The translations under genes were made by a program, and so were the position numbers. A stretch of DNA of 6,825 nt from Bacteroidota bacterium (GTDB lineage: Bacteria; Bacteroidota; Ignavibacteria; Ignavibacteriales; Ignavibacteriaceae), in the NCBI GenBank assembly GCA_024278655.1, contig JAJRSV010000101.1, positions 1 through 6,825 of the forward strand, in the 5' to 3' direction. Of the stretch, positions 1 to 6,152 are shown piece by piece; position 1 is the first letter of the stretch; each line of letters opens with the position of its first letter. Under the pieces are notes generated by a model, which was not told the DNA's origin, did no database searches, and was given only the letters and a program-made list of their open reading frames with translations.

Positions 1-46
1 AGAATCAACCGATTATCTTTGTTATAACAAACAAAAAGATTTTTAT

Positions 47-91
47 GACCCTATCAAAGGGTCCTCCCCTGCCCTTTGATGAACAAGGGTC
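47..91 (+). other. Long imperfect hairpin next to terminator
   Basis: Seen directly: bases 53-61 (ATCAAAGGG) are perfectly complementary to 72-80 (CCCTTTGAT) around a 10-base loop. The flanking GACCCT (47-52) pairs with AGGGTC (86-91), leaving a 5-base bulge (81-85), so the whole is a 15-bp bulged stem. A competing small hairpin is possible, because GACCCT (47-52) also matches AGGGTC at 58-63 around a 5-base loop. On the + strand it sits just before the terminator at 94-130, as in the 3' end of a structured small RNA or the 3' untranslated region of an upstream gene. Read on the minus strand it is followed by a T-rich stretch and could help end rsmE transcription. Frame 1 of the + strand has a TAA at 25-27, so a coding tail ending there is possible but cannot be recognised. 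Confidence 0.5.
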
Positions 92-93
92 GC

Positions 94-130
94 ACCCAGT
101 GTCTCTCCGGCACTGGGTTGTTTTTTTTAA
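94..130 (+). terminator. Intrinsic terminator of an upstream + strand transcript
   Basis: ACCCAGTG (94-101) and CACTGGGT (111-118) form a perfect 8-bp stem around a 9-base loop, followed by TG and a run of eight T (121-128). The U-tract lies only on the + strand side, so it ends transcription entering from left of the window. The gene or small RNA it serves is not in view. Confidence 0.8.
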
Positions 131-209
131 ACGGCTCTGTTTAAAGCTCACCCCCGAATGACGCTTCCGGAAAATAATCCTTTCAAAAATAAAACCGGTT
201 TCATATTAG

Positions 210-905
210 TTAAAGCAAAGATGCGGCTTTTACAATTGCCGTTTCGCTTCGCAGCCGGTAATCGGAAAGAAAGTAGAACGAACCGGGTTCGAACAAACTC
301 AATTCTTCAACTGTCAGTCCGCCTTCCGGTCCGAATATGAAGCAGCACGTTTCATCCCCTACCGAATCGACAGAAAATTTTTTATCAGCCGATTGATCGA
401 AAATAATTTTTCTGCCGGGCAATTCCGTTATCTCTTTTAACGTTTCATATACTTCCAATCGCGGGAGGAAAGCCCGCAGCGATTGCTTCATTGCAGAAAG
501 TAAAATCTTTTCCCATCTTTTAATATTACCGCCTTTAGCAATACTGCGCCCGGCAGTAAATACAATAAAATTAGTTACGCCAAGCTCGACACATTTTTCA
601 AGTGCAAACTTAAACCTGTCGGGATTCTTTAATTTAGGTATGCAGAAAGTGATATTCGAAAGCTCATTTTCGTAAACAAATTTCTCTTCGGTACGAACAA
701 CAAACTCGTCTTTACCTGCTCTTATAATTTTACCTTTAATTATTAAACCGTTACCGTCTGTTATATAAATTTCATCATCAGTTTTATGGCGCATTACTTT
801 CGAGGCATGAATAAATTCATCGCCGGTTAAATATACTTTATCGCCCTTAGCGGTTTTATGCGGCGAATAATATAATTCGATGTTAAAGAGTTTTTTATCA
901 AACAT
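210..905 (-). CDS. rsmE: 16S rRNA (uracil-1498-N3)-methyltransferase RsmE
   Basis: RsmE uses S-adenosylmethionine to methylate N3 of U1498 of 16S rRNA in the cytoplasm. The 231-residue product has the family layout: an N-terminal PUA-like RNA-binding part (about 1-75) and a SPOUT (trefoil-knot) methyltransferase domain (about 80-231). Recognisable motifs are EKCVELGV (103-110), KQSLRAFLP (140-148), the cofactor-loop FGPEGGLT (191-198) and the knot motif RLRSETA (217-223). The canonical LG before that motif reads LS (213-214), and the protein stops inside the last knot helix, so it is slightly short at the C-terminus. The ATG is the natural start, since the protein begins at the PUA-like strand; only a weak GGAA precedes it. 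A TATAAT lies 80 bases upstream. It is divergent from the RRM gene. Family assignment is firm; the target nucleotide follows from the family. Confidence 0.92.
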   Translation of the reverse strand: MFDKKLFNIELYYSPHKTAKGDKVYLTGDEFIHASKVMRHKTDDEIYITDGNGLIIKGKIIRAGKDEFVVRTEEKFVYENELSNITFCIPKLKNPDRFKFALEKCVELGVTNFIVFTAGRSIAKGGNIKRWEKILLSAMKQSLRAFLPRLEVYETLKEITELPGRKIIFDQSADKKFSVDSVGDETCCFIFGPEGGLTVEELSLFEPGSFYFLSDYRLRSETAIVKAASLL

Positions 906-984
906 AATTGTTCCGGATATTTTAGAAACTCAAATATAAAATTATTCTCTCTTTGCTTTAAATCCTTCAGTAAATATTGTGTTT

Positions 985-990
985 ATTATA
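985..990 (-). promoter_or_regulatory. Candidate -10 box for rsmE
   Basis: On the minus strand these bases read TATAAT, a perfect sigma70 -10 hexamer, about 80 bases before the rsmE start codon. No good -35 lies at 16-18 bases (the best is TGAAGT), so this is a weak call in an AT-rich region where such hexamers arise by chance. Confidence 0.25.
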
Positions 991-1061
991 GCTGAATTTT
1001 CCCGCTAACTTCACACCAATTTTCTTATTATCAAAGAAATTTGATGAAAATTCCTCTTTTT

Positions 1062-1091
1062 TTGAATTTGCCGAATAATTACGATTATTAT
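1062..1091 (+). promoter_or_regulatory. Candidate sigma70 promoter of the RRM gene
   Basis: TTGAAT (1062-1067) and TATTAT (1086-1091) are separated by 18 bases, a fair match to a -35/-10 pair. Transcription would begin near 1098 and give a leader of about 90 bases before the GTG at 1188. A perfect inverted repeat (1071-1095) covers most of the spacer and the -10. This is inference from spacing and consensus only. Confidence 0.4.
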
Positions 1092-1095
1092 TCGG
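1071..1095. promoter_or_regulatory. Perfect 9-bp inverted repeat, possible operator
   Basis: CCGAATAAT (1071-1079) is exactly mirrored by ATTATTCGG (1087-1095) with a 7-base spacer. Its symmetric shape and its position across the spacer and -10 of the candidate promoter fit a dimeric repressor site. If transcription starts further upstream it would instead be an RNA hairpin. No regulator is identifiable here. Confidence 0.45.
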
Positions 1096-1107
1096 GGAAA
1101 AATTAGG

Positions 1108-1146
1108 ATGGTAAGTAAAATTGTAGTATTTTTGAGTCTCCGGTAA
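1108..1146 (+). CDS. Possible 12-codon leader ORF upstream of the RRM gene
   Basis: An ATG at 1108 opens a 12-codon frame (MVSKIVVFLSLR) that stops with TAA at 1144-1146. The stop straddles the end of the left arm and the loop of the hairpin at 1140-1154. GGGG (1094-1097) lies about 10 bases upstream and could serve as a weak ribosome site. Translation would run through one arm of the structure that can hide the downstream Shine-Dalgarno site, as leader peptides do, but a frame this short can easily arise by chance. There is no independent evidence that it is translated. Confidence 0.15.
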   Translation: MVSKIVVFLSLR

Positions 1147-1187
1147 TAGACCGGTTTTTTGTTCAATATAATTTTAGAGGTTCTCAA
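1132..1187 (+). promoter_or_regulatory. Structured 5' leader of the RRM gene that can hide its ribosome-binding site
   Basis: Seen directly: a hairpin CCGGT (1140-1144)/ACCGG (1150-1154) with a 5-base loop, followed by six T (1155-1160). Around it, TTGAG (1132-1136) pairs with CTCAA (1183-1187), and TCTC (1137-1140) pairs with GAGG (1177-1180, one G-U), which is the Shine-Dalgarno site. A competing pairing of TTGAG with TTCAA (1162-1166, one G-U) would leave that site free. The layout therefore permits a two-state switch. Known: a conserved RNA called the Chlorobi-RRM motif lies in presumed 5' leaders of RRM-protein genes in Chlorobi. Whether this leader matches that motif is not checked. The hairpin with U-tract could also act as a weak attenuator. 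Confidence 0.45.
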
Positions 1188-1439
1188 GTGAGTACTAAGT
1201 TATTTGTGGGTTCTCTTCCCTGGTCGGTAGACGATGAAGAGCTAAAGCAAACATTTGAAAGTCACGGAACAGTTGTTTCTGCCAAAGTTATTGTAGACCG
1301 CAGTACAGGCAGATCCAGAGGTTTTGGATTTGTTGAGATGGAGAACTCAGCTGATGCAGAAAGTGCTATTCAGGCACTGAATAATTCAGAATTAAATGGA
1401 AGAAATATCGTAGTTAATGAAGCCAAATCGCGCAACTAA
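1188..1439 (+). CDS. Small single-RRM RNA-binding protein
   Basis: The product is an 83-residue cytoplasmic protein that is essentially one RNA recognition motif, like the short Rbp proteins of cyanobacteria and related RRM proteins of Chlorobi and Bacteroidota. RNP2 is LFVGSL (5-10) and RNP1 is RGFGFVEM (44-51). The three RNA-stacking aromatics are all present (F6, F46, F48), so single-stranded RNA binding is expected. The RRM fold ends near residue 78 and only a short basic end follows, with no glycine-rich tail. The start is GTG, supported by AGAGG (1176-1180) seven bases upstream and by the RNP2 strand beginning right after it. The gene stands alone, faces away from rsmE and ends at a strong terminator. 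The leader suggests post-transcriptional control, perhaps by the protein itself (inference). The RNA targets are unknown. Confidence 0.93.
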   Translation: MSTKLFVGSLPWSVDDEELKQTFESHGTVVSAKVIVDRSTGRSRGFGFVEMENSADAESAIQALNNSELNGRNIVVNEAKSRN

Positions 1440-1482
1440 ACTGATATTTTGTTCTGCCTCCTGCAGGCAAATTTGAGTTCTG

Positions 1483-1513
1483 AAAGGCGTCTTTTTTAAG
1501 ACGCCTTTTTTTT
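1483..1513 (+). terminator. Strong intrinsic terminator after the RRM gene
   Basis: AAAGGCGTCTT (1483-1493) and AAGACGCCTTT (1498-1508) make a perfect 11-bp stem with a TTTT loop, running into eight T (1506-1513). It lies 44 bases past the RRM stop codon. Read on the minus strand the stem is followed by only three T, so it is at best a weak terminator for the convergent outer-membrane gene. Confidence 0.92.
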
Positions 1514-1557
1514 ATTTAAAATTACTGCCGAAAACAACCGGAAGGGAAAAATTTATT

Positions 1558-2886
1558 TTAGAAAGAAACACCCACATCAAAAATCCACTGCGAATTAAAG
1601 CTCTCATCAAAAGCCAACTCGGCTCTTAAAATAAAGTAAGGAAGAAAGAAAAGCGATAGACCTGTGCCGTAACCGGTTTTGAATTTTTTAAGTGTTAAAG
1701 GTTCACCGACAAGCCGGGTTGTTCCGGTATCGGCGAACAGTTCGCCTACAAGTCCTACCCGGTAAGAAAGCAGCGACTTGGGAAGCAAAGGAACCCAGTA
1801 CAGATTAAGCCGGTAATTATCGAGTATCCAGTAATTAAGCTCAAGCGAACCGATGTATAAATCGTTCCCTTCGCTAAGCTCTTCCCAATGACCTCTTATC
1901 CTTTGACTGTAACCGAGAAAAGAATAATTATTATACGGAACATTGCCCCGTGTAATCCGTGCCGCCATTCTTCCCTTGATTGTAAGCCGGTCTAATATCC
2001 TGTAGTAATTTCTCAAATCAGCAATACCAATCTTGTAGTCGATATCGTTAAATCCCAATCCTTTAAACTCGTAAATAAAAAAAGCAAAGCTGCCTTTACG
2101 GGCATATTGCCTCAAATCTCTTGTATCGTAAACATAACTCAATCCCACAATCCAGGTTCTGTCAATCCGGTCGTTCGAAACCGAAATTCCCGGTATATAA
2201 AAGGGAGTTTCCACATAATCGAACCCCACTGTTAAGCTCAAACGCTGATACGAACCGAACCTGTTCCCGAAAATAACTTTAGCGAAATATATTTTCTGTT
2301 CGAAAGAGCCGCCGGCTAACTCTTCGGCAGTTAAACTTTTGTTGTTAACCTGGTTAAATCCCATCTGATAATTAAAGAACAGGTCGAGGTTTGAACTTAT
2401 GTTGGGATTAAGATAAGAGAAACTGAGCGAGGGATCGTAACCCAAAGCAAGCACACCCCTTAGTGTTTCGTTTCTGCCGCGGAAGTTATTAATCTTAACT
2501 GCAATGCCGTATGATATTTTATCCCAGTCTCTGTCCTTCAGCGTAACAAACGGAATCGGATAAATGTACCAGCTTTCTTCTATTTCGATAAGAAGAATGT
2601 TTTTACCGTTTGCGTTAAAAAGTTTAAGCTGAACCTCGTTAAAAATATTAAGACTGTAAACCCTTTCCCTTGCAAAACTTAGTTTCTTTGGTGTTAATGT
2701 ATCGCCTACTTCAAAGGTAAGTTCTCTCAGGATAATGAAATCTTCGGTAATTTCGTTGCCTTTTATTTTAATCGAATCGAGAACAACCGAGTAGTTGCCG
2801 TTGTAGTAAAGAGTGTCGGCGCCTTCGGCATAAACCAGTTCAGCAATAAAAAGGAAAAATATTATTTTAAAATAGAGTTTATACAT
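1558..2886 (-). CDS. Omp85/BamA-like outer-membrane protein with one POTRA domain
   Basis: The 442-residue product is a predicted outer-membrane beta-barrel of the Omp85 (BamA/TamA, surface antigen D15) superfamily. Residues 1-20 are a Sec signal peptide (hydrophobic core 7-18, probable cut after VYA-20), which supports the ATG used although no Shine-Dalgarno site is visible. One POTRA-like domain spans about 35-105 (VVLDSIKIKGNE onward). The barrel follows, with many alternating aromatic strands, YVYDTRD (251-257) with a following RKG, a likely loop-6 RIRG (329-332, the counterpart of the VRGF signature) and a C-terminal phenylalanine (F442) of the kind the BAM machinery recognises. BamA normally carries about five POTRA domains and is near 800 residues, so this is a short relative, not the essential BamA. 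Its substrate is unknown. It is convergent with the RRM gene and 175 bases after gcvP, so it probably has its own promoter; TTGCCA on the minus strand at 2966-2971 is a possible -35 with a poor -10. Confidence 0.85.
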   Translation of the reverse strand: MYKLYFKIIFFLFIAELVYAEGADTLYYNGNYSVVLDSIKIKGNEITEDFIILRELTFEVGDTLTPKKLSFARERVYSLNIFNEVQLKLFNANGKNILLIEIEESWYIYPIPFVTLKDRDWDKISYGIAVKINNFRGRNETLRGVLALGYDPSLSFSYLNPNISSNLDLFFNYQMGFNQVNNKSLTAEELAGGSFEQKIYFAKVIFGNRFGSYQRLSLTVGFDYVETPFYIPGISVSNDRIDRTWIVGLSYVYDTRDLRQYARKGSFAFFIYEFKGLGFNDIDYKIGIADLRNYYRILDRLTIKGRMAARITRGNVPYNNYSFLGYSQRIRGHWEELSEGNDLYIGSLELNYWILDNYRLNLYWVPLLPKSLLSYRVGLVGELFADTGTTRLVGEPLTLKKFKTGYGTGLSLFFLPYFILRAELAFDESFNSQWIFDVGVSF

Positions 2887-2990
2887 TAAACCGTAAATTA
2901 ATAAACTGGATAAATATCATGGTAAGTAATAATACGATATTCCGGATAGTTAAGTTATAAAAAATTGGCAACTAATAAATCCCATACATA

Positions 2991-3038
2991 CATCCCAAAG
3001 TCACACAGTCCCATAGTCTGCCGGTCATAAAGTCTTTT
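2991..3038 (+). repeat. Phased 8-base tandem repeat between gcvP and the Omp85-like gene
   Basis: Five tetramers of the form (A/G)GTC recur at exact 8-base spacing (2999, 3007, 3015, 3023, 3031): AGTCACAC, AGTCCCAT, AGTCTGCC, GGTCATAA and AGTCTTTT. A sixth unit, CATCCCAA (2991-2998), keeps the TC in phase. The consensus is about AGTCCCAN. It resembles a decayed short tandem repeat of the kind common in cyanobacterial intergenic DNA, or a row of direct-repeat protein sites. It lies just past the gcvP stop, more than 100 bases before the Omp85-like start. The rest of 2887-3061 shows no clear hairpin or gene. Confidence 0.5.
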
Positions 3039-3061
3039 AAGCATAGCCGATTAATAAAAAA

Positions 3062-5959
3062 TCAGGACACTTCTTCTTCAGCGTACTCCGAAACAGGCAA
3101 GCAACTGCAAACAAGATGACGGTCGCCGTAAGCGTTATCGATTCTTCCGACCGGAGCCCAGAATTTTCTTTCCTCTGTAAACGGAAGCGGGAATGCCGCT
3201 TTTCTTCTCGGGTAAGAATGATTCCATTCGTCAGCCGTTAAAACCTTTAAAGTGTGCGGGGCATTTTTAAGTACGTTATCAACTTTATCCTGTTTGCCTT
3301 CTTCAATCTCTTTTATCTCTTCGCGAATGGAAATCATTGCATCGCAAAACCTGTCAATCTCTTCTTTCGATTCGCTTTCTGTGGGTTCAACCATTAACGT
3401 GCCGGGTACCGGGAAAGAAACCGTGGGTGCGTGGAAGCCGTAATCCATTAATCTTTTTGCTATGTCTTCTACTTCAATTTGTACTGAATGTTTAAACTCA
3501 CGCATATCGAAAATCAGTTCGTGAGCAACCCTGTCGTTTAGTCCCGTGTAAAGAACCTTGTAATAATTTTGCAATCTGCTTGCGATGTAGTTTGCATTTA
3601 GAATGGCAGCTTTTGATGCGGCGGTCAATCCGTCCGGACCCATCAGCTTAATGTATGCATAGGAAATTACAAGAATGCTTGCACTTCCCCAGGGTGCTGA
3701 TGATACGGCATTGATAGCTTTTTCGCCGCCGACTTTTACAAACGGATGCCCCGGTAAAAACGGAGCGAGATGTTCGGCTGCGCAAATCGGTCCCATTCCG
3801 GGTCCGCCGCCTCCGTGCGGAATTGCAAATGTTTTGTGCAAGTTCAAATGGCAAACATCGGCGCCTATTTTAGCGGGATTAGTTAAGCCGACCTGCGCGT
3901 TCATGTTTGCACCGTCCATATAAACCTGTCCGCCGTATTGATGAACGATATCGCAAATCTCAATTATTTTTTCTTCGTAAACTCCGTGTGTTGAAGGATA
4001 TGTTACCATCAGTGCCGAAAGATTTTCTTTATTCTCTCCGGCTTTCTTTTTAAGGTCTTCAACATCGATGTTGCCTTTCTCATCGCAGGCAACAACAACC
4101 ACTTTCATTCCTGCCATAACAGCGCTTGCCGGGTTTGTGCCGTGAGCCGATGAAGGAATAAGCACAACATTTCTGTTTGCTTCGCCTTTGCTACGGTGAT
4201 ATGCCCGTATAACCATCAAACCGGTAAACTCACCCTGCGCACCTGCATTCGGCTGCAGCGATACTGCGGGAAGACCGGTTATCTCAGCTAAGTCCGCCTC
4301 AAGTTCGCTTATCAGTAGCTTATATCCTTCGGTTTGATCTTCCGGTGCAAAAGGATGAATGTCGGCAAACTCCCGCCAACTGATTCCAAGCATCTCGGTA
4401 GTTGCATTCAGTTTCATTGTGCACGAACCGAGCGGCGTCATCGAATGTGCGAGCGAAAGGTCTTTATTCTCTAATCGTTTTAAGAAGCGAAGCATCTCGG
4501 TTTCGGAATGATATTTATGGAAAACTTCGTGAGTTAAATACTCACTCGTTCTCGGCATAAATTCCCGGTAATCCTGTTCAACTCTTCCTGCTAACTTATC
4601 AACTATATTCTCATCGACTTTATTATCCGAAACAATTGCGAACAAATCAATTAACTCTTTTAAATCTTCCGCTTCCGTTGCTTCGTTAATCGATATACCG
4701 ATTCTGTGGTCGTTAACGTAACGTAAATTGATTTCTCTTTTAATCGCTTCGGTTTTTATCTGCTTTATTTTCTCTTCGTCTGTTTCAATAAGTAAAGTAT
4801 CGAAGAAGTTTTTGTTCAGTTGATTGAAACCGAAATCGTTAAGTGCAAGATTAAGTATGCGCGTAAATTTTCTTATCCGTTCCGCAATTGCTTTTAATCC
4901 TTCAGGACCGTGATACACAGCATACATTCCTGCAATTATTGCAAGCAGTGCCTGTGCTGTGCAAATGTTGCTTGTGGCTTTCTCGCGCCTGATGTGTTGT
5001 TCGCGTGTCTGCAGTGCCATGCGGTAAGCGGGATTTCCCTGCGCATCAATCGAAGCTCCGATAATTCTTCCGGGTATTGAGCGTTTGAATTTCTCTTTGG
5101 TTGCAAAGTAAGCTGCGTGCGGTCCGCCGTAGCCCATCGGCACTCCAAACCTTTGTGTTGAACCTACAACAGCATCCGCATTAAATTCGCCCGGAGGTTT
5201 CAGAAGTGTTAAGCTTAACAAATCGGCGGCAACAACTTTAAAAATATTTTTCTCTTCCGCCTGTTTGAAAAATCCGGAGTAGTCTCTTATCTCGCCGTTG
5301 CCTGCAGGGTACTGAATCAGTATTCCGAAAATATCATCGGTTAGTTCTGTCTTTTCAAAATCACCTATTCTTAATTCAATCCCTTTTGGAACTGCACGCG
5401 ACCTTAAAACATCAATCGTTTGCGGGAAGCATCCTTTAGAAACGAAGAAAACGTTTGCATCCTTTTTATCTTTGGGACGAAGAGAGTAGAACATCAACAT
5501 CGCTTCTGCAGCAGCGGTGCCTTCATCCAACAAAGATGCGTTGGCAATTTCCATCGCCGTTAAATCTTCGACCATCGTTTGAAAGATAATCAGCGCTTCA
5601 AGTCTTCCCTGGGCTATCTCTGCCTGGTACGGTGTATATTGTGTGTACCATCCGGGATTTTCGAGCACGTTGCGTTTTATTACTTCGGGCATTATAACCG
5701 GATGGTAACCCATCCCGATATACGATTTGTAAACTTTATTCTTAGCAGCAATCTCTTTTAAATTTTTAATGAATGTATGTTCATTGACGGCGGGTTTTAA
5801 GTTAAGCTCTTTATCCAATCTTATTTGAGGCGGTATGGTTTGATTTATTAAATCATCAACCGATTCAGCGCCGCACTGCTTTGCCATTTCTTCCAACTGA
5901 TTTTCTCGCGGACCGATGTGCCGGTTTACAAACTTATCGGGATGTTCTAAACTGCTCAT
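3062..5959 (-). CDS. gcvP: Glycine dehydrogenase (decarboxylating), P-protein of the glycine cleavage system
   Basis: GcvP is the PLP enzyme that decarboxylates glycine and passes the aminomethyl group to the lipoyl arm of GcvH in the cytoplasm. The product is 965 residues, the usual length for the single-chain form in which the halves that are separate subunits (GcvPA, GcvPB) elsewhere are fused. The N-terminal half begins with RHIGPRENQLEEMAKQCG (13-30) and includes NPGWYTQYTPYQAEIAQGR (101-119). The catalytic C-terminal half has MTPLGSCTMKLN (507-518), SSAHGTNPAS (603-612), MDGANMNAQVG (681-691) and the PLP site HLNLHKT, whose Lys709 should bind the cofactor, followed by a glycine-rich IPHGGGGPGMGP (713-724). 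No frameshift or missing catalytic segment is seen. GAAGAG lies about seven bases before the ATG. No gcvT, gcvH or lpd is nearby, so partners are encoded elsewhere. The 193-base upstream region shows no recognisable glycine riboswitch, only an AT-rich inverted repeat. Confidence 0.98.
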   Translation of the reverse strand: MSSLEHPDKFVNRHIGPRENQLEEMAKQCGAESVDDLINQTIPPQIRLDKELNLKPAVNEHTFIKNLKEIAAKNKVYKSYIGMGYHPVIMPEVIKRNVLENPGWYTQYTPYQAEIAQGRLEALIIFQTMVEDLTAMEIANASLLDEGTAAAEAMLMFYSLRPKDKKDANVFFVSKGCFPQTIDVLRSRAVPKGIELRIGDFEKTELTDDIFGILIQYPAGNGEIRDYSGFFKQAEEKNIFKVVAADLLSLTLLKPPGEFNADAVVGSTQRFGVPMGYGGPHAAYFATKEKFKRSIPGRIIGASIDAQGNPAYRMALQTREQHIRREKATSNICTAQALLAIIAGMYAVYHGPEGLKAIAERIRKFTRILNLALNDFGFNQLNKNFFDTLLIETDEEKIKQIKTEAIKREINLRYVNDHRIGISINEATEAEDLKELIDLFAIVSDNKVDENIVDKLAGRVEQDYREFMPRTSEYLTHEVFHKYHSETEMLRFLKRLENKDLSLAHSMTPLGSCTMKLNATTEMLGISWREFADIHPFAPEDQTEGYKLLISELEADLAEITGLPAVSLQPNAGAQGEFTGLMVIRAYHRSKGEANRNVVLIPSSAHGTNPASAVMAGMKVVVVACDEKGNIDVEDLKKKAGENKENLSALMVTYPSTHGVYEEKIIEICDIVHQYGGQVYMDGANMNAQVGLTNPAKIGADVCHLNLHKTFAIPHGGGGPGMGPICAAEHLAPFLPGHPFVKVGGEKAINAVSSAPWGSASILVISYAYIKLMGPDGLTAASKAAILNANYIASRLQNYYKVLYTGLNDRVAHELIFDMREFKHSVQIEVEDIAKRLMDYGFHAPTVSFPVPGTLMVEPTESESKEEIDRFCDAMISIREEIKEIEEGKQDKVDNVLKNAPHTLKVLTADEWNHSYPRRKAAFPLPFTEERKFWAPVGRIDNAYGDRHLVCSCLPVSEYAEEEVS

Positions 5960-6025
5960 ATTTATCTCTTCGAAGTAATTTGGAGTTTCGTTTAATTATC
6001 TGATAAAAAAAATAAAAGTATATCA

Positions 6026-6046
6026 TCAAATTTAATCATAATTTGA
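6026..6046. repeat. AT-rich inverted repeat upstream of gcvP
   Basis: TCAAATT (6026-6032) and AATTTGA (6040-6046) form a perfect 7-bp inverted repeat with a 7-base spacer, about 70 bases before the gcvP start codon. It could be an operator, but AT-rich symmetry of this size is common in intergenic DNA. The rest of 5960-6152 holds two minus-strand TATAAT hexamers (6063-6068, 6098-6103) without convincing -35 boxes, and no clear terminator for rnc. Confidence 0.25.
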
Positions 6047-6152
6047 GAATTGATTTGCATAAATTATAAATGAACAGGTGGTATTTTCGATGCCCGAATT
6101 ATATTACCCACCCAATTAATCGTTACGTTTATTCTATGCAGCCGGTTTATAA

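Noticed and set aside
148..204. 18-codon minus-strand frame just after the rsmE stop
   Set aside because: Very short, with no recognisable ribosome site and no recognisable sequence; compatible with chance.
1030..1045. Inverted repeat ATCAAA-GAAA-TTTGAT in the divergent region
   Set aside because: Only six mostly A-T pairs, with no clear relation to either candidate promoter.
1108..1118. 11-base repeat ATGGTAAGTAA shared with 2919-2929
   Set aside because: Exact matches of this length are expected by chance several times in a window of this size, and the flanks do not match.
1127..1134. TATTTTTG, matching the Bacteroidetes -7 element TAnnTTTG; the same pattern occurs on the minus strand at 931-938 and 6027-6034
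   Set aside because: None has a TTTG at the expected -33 distance and the pattern is frequent in AT-rich DNA. At 1127-1134 it would also place the start inside the leader structure. Kept only as an alternative.
1455..1469. Small hairpin TGCCT/AGGCA after the RRM stop codon
   Set aside because: A 5-bp stem without a U-tract on either strand; the terminator at 1483-1513 accounts for the region.
3675..3923. + strand frame and similar antisense frames inside gcvP, rsmE and rnc
   Set aside because: They are shadows of strongly conserved genes on the other strand with no features of their own.
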